Shown here in pieces: positions 1 through 13,470 of a stretch of 64,000 bases of DNA. Within the stretch, counting starts at the first letter, position 1. Every line of letters begins with the position of its first letter. The notes under the pieces are model-generated. The model had not been told where the DNA came from and did not search any database. It worked only from the letters and a program-made list of their open reading frames with translations. Position numbers and translations under genes: made by a program. Source of the DNA: Ophiura sarsii (taxonomy: Eukaryota > Echinodermata > Ophiuroidea > Amphilepidida > Ophiuridae); NCBI GenBank assembly GCA_035610835.1, contig CM069446.1, forward strand, positions 75,129,062-75,193,061, given 5' to 3'.

Positions 1-1009
1 ACGTTTGTGCTCATTTACTTCTTGATATAGTATATTTCACCAAGTTACCATTGACAACCATTATGTTCTAATGGGTAATTGCATGAGGAACTAATATGCA
101 CAGTACAATTATGATTGGGATAGGTATCAAAATATTATCGAGCTTAAATCACAATATTAAAAATATGGATATTTTTTTAACCTTCTTAATCACAACATGT
201 TACCATTATATCCTATCTAAATTCCAATAGCATATTTGGATTTCTTGTGAGATATATACTTGTTATGGGGTAGAACAAGCAGTTATTGCGATATGCTAAT
301 TCGAATCTCAGATGGTGTAAAATGTAACAATCTGGACATGCAACGGTAAGGGTGGCGAGTTCAAAACACATGGCCATATAGTAATCGCGCTGATGAGCCC
401 GGGGTTTAATTTCAAGTATCAAGCACGTGTCATTTCCCGGGGCCATTGTTATATTAATAACATTAGGTGTATGAATGAACACCAACCACCGGACGTATAA
501 ACTGCAAATAATTGGGGACCGTTCGCATTTAGCGGTTATGCCTAATAAACTACAAACAGCCTAAAAATGCATTTTAGAATGCATCCCTATTGGTCATTTA
601 GGGTACAAACCACAATTGATATGTTCATCTCTTACAAAAGTGCATATCATTTGATTTGTGTAATACTTGTCAACGTGCATAAAATCATAAAATAACACGT
701 CCCCGTTTGCTGGCCCAGTACATTGTAGGGTGCTATAGCTATACCAGTCAATTGATATGCATGCTTTCTCTATATATTGACAAAAACCACGTAGTGCCAC
801 CATTTGACTCTTTATACATGCCTCCCTGATGCTTTTTTGGATGCTGTTCCAGAGTGAGAGTGCAGAAACATAATACCATTTAATCCGCAACAATACGATA
901 TTAGTGATATTGCATATTTCAATAATTACAGACGCCTATAATATGTTACGAACTCTGTGCAACACTGACCTTAAAATATCCTAAAACGCCTTATATAATG
1001 TTGGTGGGT

Positions 1010-1152
1010 AGGTGAGAGCGGGGAGTGTTCGCCCCATTTTCATTTGAAGAGGTCTAGAGACGCCAATTTTAAAGATTGAATGGACCTATTGATATCATGT
1101 GAAAGATTGATATATTGGCTACATACGACCATGAATCTCAGTACTTTTGCGG
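1010..1152 (+). repeat. Dispersed element copy, partner at 58138-58275
   Basis: This stretch aligns along its length with 58138-58275. Both hold GTTCGCCCCATTTTCATTTG, then similar blocks for about 130 bases. The start (AGAGCGG) resembles the GGGGAGAACGGGG terminus of the element at 20123-20960, so they may be related families. No coding capacity is visible. Confidence 0.75.
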
Positions 1153-1243
1153 AACTTCTTCTTCTTCTTCTTTTTCTTTTTCTTTTTCTTTTTCTTTTTC
1201 TTTTTCTTTTTCTTCTTCTTCTTCTTCTTCTTCTTCTTCTTCT

Positions 1244-1290
<47 letters not shown>

Positions 1291-1597
1291 TTCTTCTTCT
1301 TCTTCTTCTTCTTCTTCTTCTTCTTCTTCTTCTTCTTCTTCTTCTTCTTCTTCTTCTTCTTCTTCTTCTTCTTCTTCTTCTTCTTCTTCTTCTTCTTCTT
1401 CTTCTCTTCTTCTTCTTCTTCTTCTTTCTTCTTTCTTCTTCTTCTTCTTCTTCTTCTTCTTCTTCTTCTTCTTCTTCTTCTTCTTCTTCTTCTTCTCTTC
1501 TTCTCTTCTTCTTCTTCTTCTTCTTCTTCTTCTTCTTCCTTCTTCTTCTTCTTCTTCTTCTTCTTCTTCTTCTTCTTCTTCTTCTCCTCTCTCTTCT
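1153..1597. repeat. (TTC)n microsatellite running into gap
   Basis: About 445 bases of TTC repeats, with a short TTTTTC-type section at the left and interruptions such as TCTTTC and TTCC. It ends in the N run, so its true length is unknown. The apparent proteins of Leu, Ser, Phe, Lys or Glu runs are frame artefacts. Confidence 0.98.
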
Positions 1598-1697
1598 NNN
1601 NNNNNNNNNNNNNNNNNNNNNNNNNNNNNNNNNNNNNNNNNNNNNNNNNNNNNNNNNNNNNNNNNNNNNNNNNNNNNNNNNNNNNNNNNNNNNNNNN
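1598..1697. other. Assembly gap (100 N)
   Basis: Exactly 100 Ns, a usual placeholder for a gap of unknown size. It lies between the TTC array and the right arm of the inverted repeat. Confidence 0.99.
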
Positions 1698-1770
1698 CAT
1701 TAGAACATAATGGTTGTCAATGGTAACTTGGTGAAATATACTATATCAAGAAGTAAATGAGCACAAACGT

Positions 1771-3220
1771 TTACATTTCATAACTATTAGAGTTTACAAG
1801 TATATTTGTTCGGGTAAGCACCCTATCCTGATTTAAACGCCATTTTGAATTCCCCTATTTGAGAGCTTTCCAAAATGTATAATTTTGCTATCATCGGTCG
1901 AATACTTTTTTTTGTTATACTCATGTATGTAAAACCGATGAATTAGGGCAAGTTCACTGTGTAGCGAATAGGGTAAAGCCAAGGATAATGCAATCGATTC
2001 ATGATTACAATTGCTACATAATAGTTGTCACGTTTGTTGAAACAGAATCGTATAGAATATAAAATAATCTATAAAATGAGAGCAAAATCATGTTCGTACC
2101 ATACAGAAATGAGGAGTTACTGTAAATTGAACGTAGAATTGGGAACATTTTCTATATTCTCCATAGAGATTGGACAAAGCGCCGCCACCGCCACCACCCT
2201 GACTTTCACAATATTATCAACCATATCTCAGTTATGGAAATACCTGATTTATTTAAACAATATAGCTAGATAAATAGGCTTTCACATGTCACCTCAACCA
2301 TAGCTCTACCACATTTAGTTGTTGAGTTAATAGAGAGAGATGGATGATTCGTCACCAAAAATGCAACGCCACCACCCTTTTTGGGTGATGAGTTCAAAAC
2401 ACATGGCCATATGCTTTATTCAAAATCCTTGAACATGCCGTATGATTCACTACAGCAATCTCTAAACCAGTAAACACAGTAGTAGGCGCCCAGAGCTCTA
2501 AATTCGGCTTTAAAATGGTTTGACCCATGACCTCCGAACACACCCCTAAATGTGTATTTTTATGATAGCTGCATTTGTCATCTACAAGAATAAAGAGTCA
2601 TGCTCTTAATATTCTCTTGCGAGATTATGTAAATGGCAATGACTGTATTTCCCTATATTCACATGAATAACATAAAATAACCCGTGTTAGGGGTAGGGGT
2701 AGGGGTAGGGGTAGTATTATGGCTATAACATTTGGAAAAATGTCAAAGTATATTACTAATCATCCTAATAGTGGAATAAGGCGAATTTCTTTTGAAAAGG
2801 AATTCGCCTTAACGTCATTTTAAACAATAGATTTCGCCCTAACGAACAAAAGACGGAATAAAACGCATTGTTCTCTGTCGCCTTAATGACGGTTTTAGGC
2901 GTATACCACATATGATATTAATAGGCAACAACTGCTTTACAAGTTGTGATAGTAATTTGTTTCATAATTACAACGTTAAAGGTATTTTATCAAAATTGAA
3001 CAACAGAGAATACCAGAAATTGGTCTAAAATGCTGATTGTTTTTAAAACTTATCCCAATGTTCCATCAAGTTTGTAATCCGTGACATAACAATGGAAATA
3101 TCTATTATAATGAGTCAAGTAGTTCTTTTAAAAAATAAATATACATAATGATAAGTAAATCTGATGTTTCCCTTGACTTTTATGGTCAAATACTACCCCT
3201 ATACCACCCTTATCATAGTA
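1771..3220. other. Intergenic, no gene seen
   Basis: No coding region is supported. There is a short GTAGGG tandem run at about 2690-2715 and an imperfect hairpin at 2778-2810 with arms around GGCGAATT and AATTCGCC. Further GCGAAT/ATTCGCC-like words follow to about 2880, suggesting an old repeat-derived stretch. Confidence 0.6.
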
Positions 3221-3221
3221 T

Positions 3222-5080
3222 TACATAGGCTTATGTTCAATTTTATAAACAATCTCCACAAATTTCATATTTTAATCAACATTTTGTGTAGTATCCAAAA
3301 ATTCTTGGTGGGAATTTTCTAAGTGGTGTCTTGGGCGCTTTTTGGGCTATTTTTGGCGGCCATCTTGTTTTGACTTTTTGATGGTATTGAAATTGATAAA
3401 ATGGGAGTACTTGGCATGTAAAACATTTGCACACCACCTCTTATGGTATAACTAGGAATATGTGATAAGTAAATCTCTAAAAATAAAAATAGCAGTAATT
3501 TGGGGGGCTTTTGGGCTACTTTTGGGTACTTTTTGGGTGCTTTTTGGGCTCATTTCGTCATAAGTGTGAATTCGGACGTTTTAGTGGTAATTGGTCATTA
3601 TATTTTGATGGATTTGTATATATATATTTTCTTGCCACCACATATCTGACGATGGGCTATGTCAATAGGAACTGTGTTATCTGCTATTTAGGCCATCCGT
3701 AGGGATATAATGCTCTGATTGTTCAGACACGTCCTAAATGCATATTATTTCACCTTAAATACCAGGACACATACGCCTACATCCTCGCATGTTTTTTTCT
3801 CTTCTATACGAGGCCTGTTCCATAAAGAGTGTACAGTAATGGGTCTTCAGACTGTCCCAAAATAATTAGTACCCATCATATCCCAAGTTCATTAATGTTT
3901 TTCATCATGAAACCAAATGAGATTAGGTCCATTGTTTTTTCATCATCTTTTACATACCCTTTCATTCGAATTTTAGATCATATAATTACTCGGATTTATC
4001 AGACTGAAGATACACACCATTGTGTAAAGACAAAGTGCAGCGAATTGTCTTGTTTAACGCGTTTGAGAGGAAAAAGGCCTTCTGTTAATCTCTTGTCAAC
4101 TACTATGTTATTCTTTTCTATGTTGAACTGTTATTATATAATATTGTTAATACTGTTATTATATAATGTTGTTAATAGTTACTCATGTATTTCGGCTGCT
4201 AGAGGCTTTCAACAAAGACTTTGTATGCTCGTTCGTCTGGTATCCATGTAAACACAGTCCCTGTGGTCTAGTGGATTAACCAATCGCCGCAAATGCGAGA
4301 GGGACCGGGTTCGAGACAGTGTATTTTTAGGGTCTTTGTTAATGTAATTCTCGCCAGTTTGTCCGAGTCTATATATTATTTGCATAGTTATGCTTGTTCA
4401 AAATCAGTAATAATTCTCATTTTGACGAGTACGTGATGTGCATCACACATGAGTAATCCAAAGCGTTGTTTCTACATTGGGCCAGGCTAAGTTTTAGGGA
4501 CATTTAAACGTGTAAAGAAGTGGTCTTATTCTTCTTTTTCACATTGGGTGGAGTTTCTTTTCAAAATTGGTAAACATTAAAAAGTCCCTTACTCTTTAAC
4601 TTTTGATTTAGATGATAATTTCATGCTTTAGGCAAAACATTGTCTGTCTGCAAAGTATGAGGGTCATTCACTAAGTTCTACATCCTTAAAATCGCATATG
4701 AATGTCATCCCCATGACATTTGTCATGATTATCTGAATCATGGCTATACATTTAAAGTAAATGATAATTGATATCTGTTTCAGTCAGTTGTGGTCAAAGC
4801 CAGAGAGAAATTTTGGACAACGGAAATCTTGAAAAACCTAAAATGCCGTCCTTAGCACCACTGAGAGCATCTTATACACCGGCCCCTATTGGAGTAGACA
4901 CCTGTTTGTATGGTACTAATATTTTGTTTAGTTCACCGCTTGAGTACGGATTTAAAACCGAAATCATTCAAATGGGACACCAATAGATACCGTTGAACCA
5001 CAGATGACTGAACTGTCTGACTAAATATATTCATATGACATAAGATCATTACCATCCATGTGATAATTTAAAGACCCAAG
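3222..5080 (+). repeat. Repeat block, copy 1
   Basis: Aligns in order and orientation with 11440-13250. Landmarks in both: ACATAGGCTTATGTTCAATT, the TTTTTGGGCTACTTTTGGG-type stretch, TTCAGACACGTCCTAAATGC, and TGACATTTGTCATGATTATC. Relative to copy 2 it has an extra piece of about 400 bases near 4105-4520, which contains a tRNA-like head, and lacks about 360 bases present in copy 2 at 12615-12975. It ends directly in the 21-bp satellite. No gene is recognised in it. Confidence 0.85.
4256..4325 (+). repeat. tRNA-derived SINE head (tRNA-Glu-like)
   Basis: The stretch contains an A-box-like segment (TGTGGTCTAGTGGATTAACC) and a B-box-like segment (GGTTCGAGAC) at tRNA-like spacing. The wording resembles tRNA-Glu, but the acceptor stem is not closed at the 3' side, so this is a SINE head or tRNA relic and not a tRNA gene. 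It lies in a segment that is absent from copy 2 of the surrounding block, which fits an insertion. Confidence 0.6.
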
Positions 5081-8000
5081 TGGTGATCATTCAATGACCA
5101 CAAGTGATCATTCAATGACCACAAGTGATCATTCTATGACCACAAGTGATCATTCAATGACCACAAGTGATCATTCAATGACCACAAGTGATCATTCAAT
5201 GACCACAAGTGATTCATATAAGGACCATAATGGATCATTTAAAGGACCACACGGGATCATTTAAAGGACCACACGGGATCATTGGGACCACAAGGGATCA
5301 ATTAAGGACCACAGGGGATCAGTTAAGGGTCAAAGGGGATCATTTAAGGGTCAAAGGGATCAGTTAAGGACCACAAGGGATCATTAAAGGACCATAAGGG
5401 GTCATTAAAGGAACACAAGGGATCATGTAAGGACCAGGGGATCATTTAAGGACCACAGGGGATTATTTTTAAGGAACACAAGGGATCATGTAAGGACCAG
5501 GGGATCATTTAAGGACCACAGGGGATTATTTTTAAGGACCCCAAGGGATCATGTAAGGACCACAGGGGATCATTTAAGGACCACGGGGGATCATTTAAGG
5601 ACCACATGGGATATTTAATGACCACGTCGGATTATTTAATGACCACAGGAGATCATTTATTGACCACAGGGGATCATTTAACGACAACAGAGGATCATTT
5701 AATGACCACAGTGGATCATTTAATGACCACAGGGGATCGTTTAATGACCACAGGGGATCATTTAATGACCACAGGGGATCATATATTGACCACAGGGGAT
5801 CATTTAAGGACCACAGAGGATCAATTAAGGACCACAGGGGATCATGTAAGAACCACAGGGGATCATTTAAGGACAACAAGGGATCATTTAATGACCACTG
5901 GGGGGGGGGGGGGGGGGGGGGGGGGTCATTTATTGACCACATGCATGGAAACATTTAATGACCACAAGGGATCATTAATTTAATGACCACATGGGATATT
6001 TAATGGCCACATCGGATCATTTAATGACCACAGGAGATCATTTATTGACCACAGGGGATCATTAAACGACAACAGAGGATCATTTAATGACCACAGGGGA
6101 TCATTTAATGACCACAGGGGATCATTTAATGACCACAGTGGATCATTTAATGACCACAGTGGATCATTTAATGACCACAGGGGATATTCAATGACCACAG
6201 AGGACCATTTAATGACCACAGAGGATCATTTAATGACCACAGGGGATCATTTATTGACCACAGGGGATCATTTAATGACCACAGGGGATCATTTAAGGAC
6301 CACAGAGGATCAATTAAGGACCACAGGGGATCATGTAAGGACCACAGGGGATCATTTAAGGACAACAAGGGATCATTTAATGACCACTGGGGGGTCATTT
6401 ATTGACCACATGCATGGAAACATTTAATGACCACAGGGGATCATTAATTTAATGACCACATGGGATATGTAATGACCACATCGGATCATTTAATGACCAC
6501 AGGAGATCATTTATTGACCACAGGGGATTATTAAACGACAACAGAGGATCATTTAATGACCACAGGGGATCATTTAATGACCACAGTGGATCATTTAATG
6601 ACCACAGTGGATCATTTAATGACCACAGTGGATCATTTAATGACCACAGGGGATCATTTATTGACCACAGGGGATTTAAGGACCACAGAGGATCATTCAA
6701 GGTCCACAGGGGATCGTGTAAGGACCACAGGGGATCATTTAAGGACAACAAGGGATCATTTAATGACCACTGGGGATCATTTAAACGACCACGGGGGATC
6801 ATTTAATGACCACATGTGATCATTTATTGACCACATGGAAACATTTAATGACCACAGGGGATCATTTAATAACCACATGGGATATTTAATGACCACATCG
6901 GATCATTTAATGACCACAGGAGATCATTTAATGAACACATGGGATCATTTAATGACCACGGGGATCATTTAATGACCACAGGGGATCATTTAAGGGTCAC
7001 ATGGGATCATTTAAGGAACACAAGGGATCATTTAATGACCACAGGGGATCATTGAATGACCACATGGGATATTCAATGACCACAGAGGACCATTTAATGA
7101 CCACAGGGGATCATTTAATGACCACAGGGGATCATTTATTGACCACAGGGGATCATTTAATGACCACAGGGGATCATTTAAGGACCACAGAGGATCATTT
7201 AAGGACCACATGGGATATTTAAAAACCACAGGGGACCATTCAATGACCACAGGGGATCATTTAATGACCACATGGAAACATTTAATGACCACAAGGAAAC
7301 ATTTAATGACCACAGGGGATCATTTAATGACCACATGGGATATTTAATGACCACATCGGATCATTTAATGACCACAGGAGATCATTTAATGAACACATGG
7401 GATCATTTAATGACCACGGGGATCATTTAATGACCACAGGGGATCATTTAAGGGTCACAGGGGATCATTTAATGACCACAAGGGATCATTTAATGACCAC
7501 AGGGGATCATTTAATGACCACATGGGATATTCAATGACCACAGAGGACCATTTAATGACCACAGGGGATCATTTAATGACCACAGGGGATCATTTATTGA
7601 CCACAGGGGATCATTTAATGACCACAGGGGATCATTTAATGACCACAGGGGATCATATATTGACCACAGGGGATCATTTAAGGACCACAGAGGATCAATT
7701 AAGGACCACAGGGGATCATGTAAGAACCACAGGGGATCATTTAAGGACAACAAGGGATCATTTAATGACCACTGGGGGGGGGGGGGGGGGTCATTTATTG
7801 ACCACATGCATGGAAACATTTAATGACCACAAGGGATCATTAATTTAATGACCACATGGGATATTTAATGGCCACATCGGATCATTTAATGACCACAGGA
7901 GATCATTTATTGACCACAGGGGATCATTAAACGACAACAGAGGATCATTTAATGACCACAGGGGATCATTTAATGACCACAGGGGATCATTTAATGACCA

Positions 8001-10550
8001 CAGTGGATCATTTAATGACCACAGTGGATCATTTAATGACCACAGGGGATCATTTATTGACCACAGGGGATCATTTAAGGACCACAGAGGATCATTCAAG
8101 GTCCACAGGGGATCATGTAAGGACAGGGGATCATTTAAGGACATCAAGGGATCATTTAATGACCACTGGGGATCATGTAAACGACCACGGGGGATCATTT
8201 AATGACCACATGGGATCATTTATTGACCACATGGAAACATTTAATGACCACAGGGGATCATTTAATGACCACATGGGATATTTGATGACCACATCGGATC
8301 ATTTAATGACCACAGGAGATCATTTAATGAACACATGGGATCATTTAATGACCACGGGGATCATTTAATGACCACGGGGATCATTTAATGACCACAGGGG
8401 ATAATTTAAGGGTCACATGGGATCATTTAAGGAACACAAGGGATCATTTAATGACCACAGGGGATCATTTAATGACCACAGGGGATCATTTAATGACCAC
8501 AGGGGATCATTTAATGACCACAGGGGATCATTTAATGACCACAGGGGATCATTTAATGACCACAGGGGATCATTTATTGACCACAGGGGATATTCAATGA
8601 CCACAGAGGACCATTTAATGACCACTGGGGGGTCATTTATTGACCACATGCATGGAAACATTTAATGACCACAGGGGATCATTAATTTAATGACCACATG
8701 GGATATGTAATGACCACATCGGATCATTTAATGACCACAGGAGATCATTTATTGACCACAGGGGATTATTAAACGACAACAGAGGATCATTTAATGACCA
8801 CAGGGGATCATTTAATGACCACAGTGGATCATTTAATGACCACAGTGGATCATTTAATGACCACAGTGGATCATTTAATGACCACAGGGGATCATTTATT
8901 GACCACAGGGGATTTAAGGACCACAGAGGATCATTCAAGGTCCACAGGGGATCGTGTAAGGACCACAGGGGATCATTTAAGGACAACAAGGGATCATTTA
9001 ATGACCACTGGGGATCATTTAAACGACCACGGGGGATCATTTAATGACCACATGTGATCATTTATTGACCACATGGAAACATTTAATGACCACAGGGGAT
9101 CATTTAATAACCACATGGGATATTTAATGACCACATCGGATCATTTAATGACCACAGGAGATCATTTAATGAACACATGGGATCATTTAATGACCACGGG
9201 GATCATTTAATGACCACAGGGGATCATTTAAGGGTCACATGGGATCATTTAAGGAACACAAGGGATCATTTAATGACCACAGGGGATCATTGAATGACCA
9301 CATGGGATATTCAATGACCACAGAGGACCATTTAATGACCACAGGGGATCATTTAATGACCACAGGGGATCATTTATTGACCACAGGGGATCATTTAATG
9401 ACCACAGGGGATCATTTAAGGACCACAGAGGATCATTTAAGGACCACATGGGATATTTAAAAACCACAGGGGACCATTCAATGACCACAGGGGATCATTT
9501 AATGACCACATGGAAACATTTAATGACCACAAGGAAACATTTAATGACCACAGGGGATCATTTAATGACCACATGGGATATTTAATGACCACATCGGATC
9601 ATTTAATGACCACAGGAGATCATTTAATGAACACATGGGATCATTTAATGACCACGGGGATCATTTAATGACCACAGGGGATCATTTAAGGGTCACAGGG
9701 GATCATTTAATGACCACAAGGGATCATTTAAGGACCACAGAGGATCATTTAAGGACCACATGGGATATTTAAAAACCACAGGGGACCATTCAATGACCAC
9801 AGGGGATCATTTAATGACCACATGGAAACATTTAATGACCACAAGGAAACATTTAATGACCACAGGGGATCATTTAATGACCACATGGGATATTTAATGA
9901 CCACATCGGATCATTTAATGACCACAGGAGATCATTTAATGAACACATGGGATCATTTAATGACCACGGGGATCATTTAATGACCACAGGGGATCATTTA
10001 AGGGTCACAGGGGATCATTTAATGACCACAAGGGATCATTTAATGACCACAGGGGATCATTTAATGACCACATGGGATATTCAATGACCACAGAGGACCA
10101 TTTAATGACCACAGGGGATCATTTAATGACCACAGGGGATCATTTATTGACCACAGGGGATCATTTAATGACCACAGGGGATCATTTAATGACCACAGGG
10201 GATCATTTAAGGACCACAGAGGATCATTTAAGGACCACATGGGATATTTAATGAACCACAGGGGACCATTCAATGAACCACAGGGGATCATTTAATGACC
10301 ACAGGGGATCATTTATTGACCACAGGGGATAATTTATTGACCACAGGGGATCATTTAATGACCACAGGGGATCATTTATTGACCACAGGGGATCATTTAT
10401 TGACCACAGGGGATCATTTAATGACCACAGGGGATCATTTAAGGACAACAAGTGATCATTTAATGACTACTGGGGTTCATTTAAGGACCACAGGGGATCA
10501 TTTAATGACCACAAGGGAACATTTAATAACCACAGGGGATCATTTAAGAA
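5081..10550 (+). repeat. 21-bp satellite array with higher-order structure
   Basis: About 5.4 kb of a 21-bp unit, typically CATTTAATGACCACAGGGGAT. Early units (5081-5215) end in AAGTG; a mixed zone (5215-5600) has AAGGACCACA variants; the centre is more uniform. GATC occurs in nearly every unit. Higher-order copies are visible: about 6375-7490 repeats as 8613-9730 at an offset of 2238 bases with no difference noticed, and 9421-9732 repeats at an offset of 312. G runs sit at 5900-5925 (26) and 7774-7790 (17). Because 21 is a multiple of 3, the array gives long stop-free frames on both strands (repeated TTGDHLM or LNDPLWS); these are artefacts. Confidence 0.97.
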
Positions 10551-10585
<35 letters not shown>

Positions 10586-10665
10586 GCGATGTGGTTGTCT
10601 CAAAACCGGCCAAAAAAATCGCATGGTAAAAGTGGCAAATGTACCGACGGAACCTACCTATGCCT
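10551..10665 (+). repeat. 34-G run plus shared GTACCGACGGA repeat
   Basis: The satellite ends in a run of 34 G (10551-10584), followed by sequence containing CAAATGTACCGACGGAA. The same poly-G plus CAAATGTACCGACGGA arrangement occurs at 42087-42250 and, reverse-complemented, at 47075-47236, so this is a fragment of a dispersed element. Confidence 0.75.
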
Positions 10666-11439
10666 CTAAAAGAGGTAAAGTGGTACACACAAAAATGTCT
10701 TTTGTTAGTGGCTAGTTAAAATAAAGACTGATAGGCGCTTCCGCTTGCCATCATCACGAGTGAAATTTGGGACATGTTACATCGCAACCAGTTCATATAA
10801 GACACTTTTAGAAAGTTAACTTTTCTGTAGTATCGTGAACGAACAATTCCAGATTGTCACATTTTGTATTGTGACCAAACTTTGAATATGTTATTGTTAT
10901 GTTAATTATCTATACAAAAATTACCACAGTATCAATATACTGGTATTGGTCTTGATTGCGTGTTATAATTCCTTTATATTTTATGATACTATCGTGTTTT
11001 GTTAAAAATTAAAACAGAGGCCTGCATTCTAGGAATGCCCAATCACAACTCTATTTGAACTTTTACTTTCAGAGTTAAACATGCAATATCCAATGTAGTT
11101 CATAATATTTCATTTGCTTTTTAGCCCGTTCACAACTTTTTGTTGAGTTGTTTTACATTACTTTTGTTCCTATAGTTTATATTACTTTTTCCTTTGATAT
11201 CATTTTCATCTTACTCTTTTCCAGCTACTTTTTTCGGTTTCACTTTGGTTTCGATCATTTATGTTGCTTGAGCAACCAGTTTGTTTTGCTGTCTTGCGCA
11301 ATGTATGTGTGTCTGTCTGCCTGTCTGTCTGTCTGTCTTTGTGTCTGTCATGTCTGTCTGTCTCTATGTATTTCATTGTTTTCAAGGGGGGATATTTAAC
11401 AAATTTGCAAATAAAAATGAATTACACAGTTAATGATGT
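10666..11439. other. Intergenic with TGTC microsatellite
   Basis: No gene is supported. A short imperfect (TGTC)n run lies at about 11305-11365, and it alone explains the Cys/Val/Ser-rich frames here. Confidence 0.6.
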
Positions 11440-13470
11440 TGTAGTACATAGGCTTATGTTCAATTTTTCGTCCCTTCGGGCATTTTATAAACAATCTCCA
11501 CAAATTTCATATTTTGATCAAAATGTTGTGTAGATTTCAAAAATTTGGGTGGGAATTTTTAAGTGGTGTCTTGGGCGCTTTTTGGGCTACTTTTGGCAGC
11601 CATCTTGTTTTGACTTTTAGATGGTATTGAAATTGATAAAATGGGAATACTTGGCATGTAAAACATTTGCACCCCACCTCTTATGGTATAAATAGGAATA
11701 TGTGAAAGGTAAATCTCTAAAAATAATAATAACAGTCATTTTGGGGGATTTTTGGGCTACTTTGGGTACTTTTTGGGTGATTTTGGGTGCCTTTTGGGCT
11801 CATTTCGTCATAAGTGTGAATTAGGATGTTTTAGTGGTAAGTGGTCATTTATTTTGATGGATTTGTATATATTTTTCTTGCCACCACATATCTGACGATG
11901 GGCTATGTCAATTGGAACTGCGTTATCTGCTATTAGGCCATTCGTGGGGGATATAATGCTCTGATTTTTCAGACACGTCCTAAATGCTTATTATTTCACC
12001 TTAAATACCAGGACACATGCATCCTCGCATGTTTTTTCTCTTCTATATGAGGCCTGTTCCATAAAGAGTGTACAGTAACGTGTCTTCAGACTGTCGCAAA
12101 ATGATCATTTCCCATCTCATCATGAAACTAAATGAGATTAGGTCCATTGTTTTTTCATCATCTTTTACATAATACCCTTTCATTAGAATTTTAGATCATA
12201 TAATTATCGGATTTATCAGACTGAAAATACACACCATTGTGTATAGACAAAGTGCAAAGAATTGTGTGTTTAACGTGGTAATCTCTTGTCAAATCACTGA
12301 GTAATATACTTCTTTTTCACATTGTGTGGCGTTTCTTTTCAAAATTGGTAAACATTAAAAGTCCCTTACTTTTTAACTTTTGATTTAGATGATAATGTCA
12401 TGCTTTAGGCAAATAGAACATTGTCTGTCTGCAAAGTATGAGGGTCATTCACAAAGTTCTACCTCCTTAACATCGCATATGAATGTCATCCTCATGACAT
12501 TTGTCATGATTATCTGAATCATGGCTATACATTTTAATTAAATGATGATTGATATCTGTTTCAGTCAGTTGTGGTCAAAGCCCAGAGAGAGAAATTTTGG
12601 ACAACGGAAACAGAAAAGTACCCTCAAAATAAAATACTTTTTTCCTCTCCATATTATGTGGGATATATTAGCACGATTGTATACTGAAAATGGAAAAACA
12701 ATGGATGTTATTTAAATATAATACGGAATTATCGTGTATGAATAAGCTTGTAAGCAATATTACTCTTGTAGTATAATATCAACTTGAATGTATAATTCAT
12801 TTAGCATACTGGAATACTGCTAATCGGTCAAATTCGTTGTTACAATCCAGGTGAGCTAGAAAGATGAATGGGGTGTCATATTCCACTAATTCTGGTATTA
12901 CAAATCCAATAGAGGAGTCATTGTGATGTTTAGGGGTGACTCTGACCTCTTAATCTAAGATGGCCACTGTCTGCCATCTTGAAAAACCTAAAATATACCG
13001 TCCTTGGCACCAATCTGCCTAGCACCTTATCACCCTACTGGAGTATACACCTGTTTGTATGGTAGCCTATACTTATTTTGTTTGGTTCACCGCTTGAGTA
13101 CGGATTTAAAACCGAAATCATTCAAATGGGACACCAATAGACACCGTTGAATCACAGATGACTGAACAGTCTGACTAAATATATTCATGACATAAGATCA
13201 TTTCCATCCATGTGATAATTTAAAGACCCAAGTGGTCATTTAATGACCACGAGTGATCATTCAATGACCACAAGTGATCATAATAAGGACCACAAGGGTT
13301 ATCATAATTGAATGATCACCCGTGGTCATTGGGACCACAAGGAACACAATATTGACCACACACAATCATTTAATGACTGCGAATGGTCATTTAATAACCC
13401 TCAATTGAGATCATTATATAACTCGCGTCACCCTGTAACACAAACGGTGAAATAATGAATGATGAATTAT
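11440..13470 (+). repeat. Repeat block, copy 2
   Basis: Second direct copy of the block at 3222-5080, then a short degenerate stretch of the satellite motif. It carries about 360 bases (12615-12975) missing from copy 1; part of that (about 12620-12850) aligns with 61655-61900, which shows that the block also shares sequence with the 60-62 kb region. Confidence 0.85.
13225..13470 (+). repeat. Decayed 21-bp satellite units
   Basis: A handful of units such as ATCATTCAATGACCACAAG, with the imperfect palindrome GTGGTCATTTAATGACCAC at the left edge. They occupy the same position in copy 2 of the block as the 5.4 kb array does in copy 1, so they are the homologous, unamplified or decayed counterpart. 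Confidence 0.8.

Larger units (their letters stand above)
1..1770. repeat. 73-bp perfect inverted repeat (1-73 and 1698-1770) around gap region
   Basis: Bases 1-73 are the exact reverse complement of 1698-1770. The right arm begins at the first base after the run of Ns, and the left arm begins at the window edge, so the repeat may extend to the left. Between the arms lie about 950 bases without a recognised gene, a TTC microsatellite and the N gap. Perfect identity touching a gap suggests either a wrongly joined opposite-strand copy of the same locus or a young palindrome. No transposon terminus was recognised. Confidence 0.9.

Noticed and set aside
1080..1726. Poly-Leu, poly-Ser, poly-Phe and poly-Lys frames
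   Set aside because: Translations of the TTC microsatellite and the N gap.
2690..2715. Interstitial telomere
   Set aside because: The unit is GTAGGG/TAGGGG, only about four copies, and not the animal TTAGGG.
4256..4325. Functional tRNA-Glu gene
   Set aside because: A- and B-box-like words are present, but the acceptor stem does not close; a SINE head is more likely.
5595..10451. Many overlapping ORFs on both strands encoding heptad repeats (TTGDHLM, LNDPLWS)
   Set aside because: They follow from a 21-bp satellite unit that lacks stops in several frames; no signal, domain or non-repeat coding sequence is attached.
5081..10550. CRISPR array
   Set aside because: Repeats are contiguous, without unique spacers, in animal DNA; this is a satellite.
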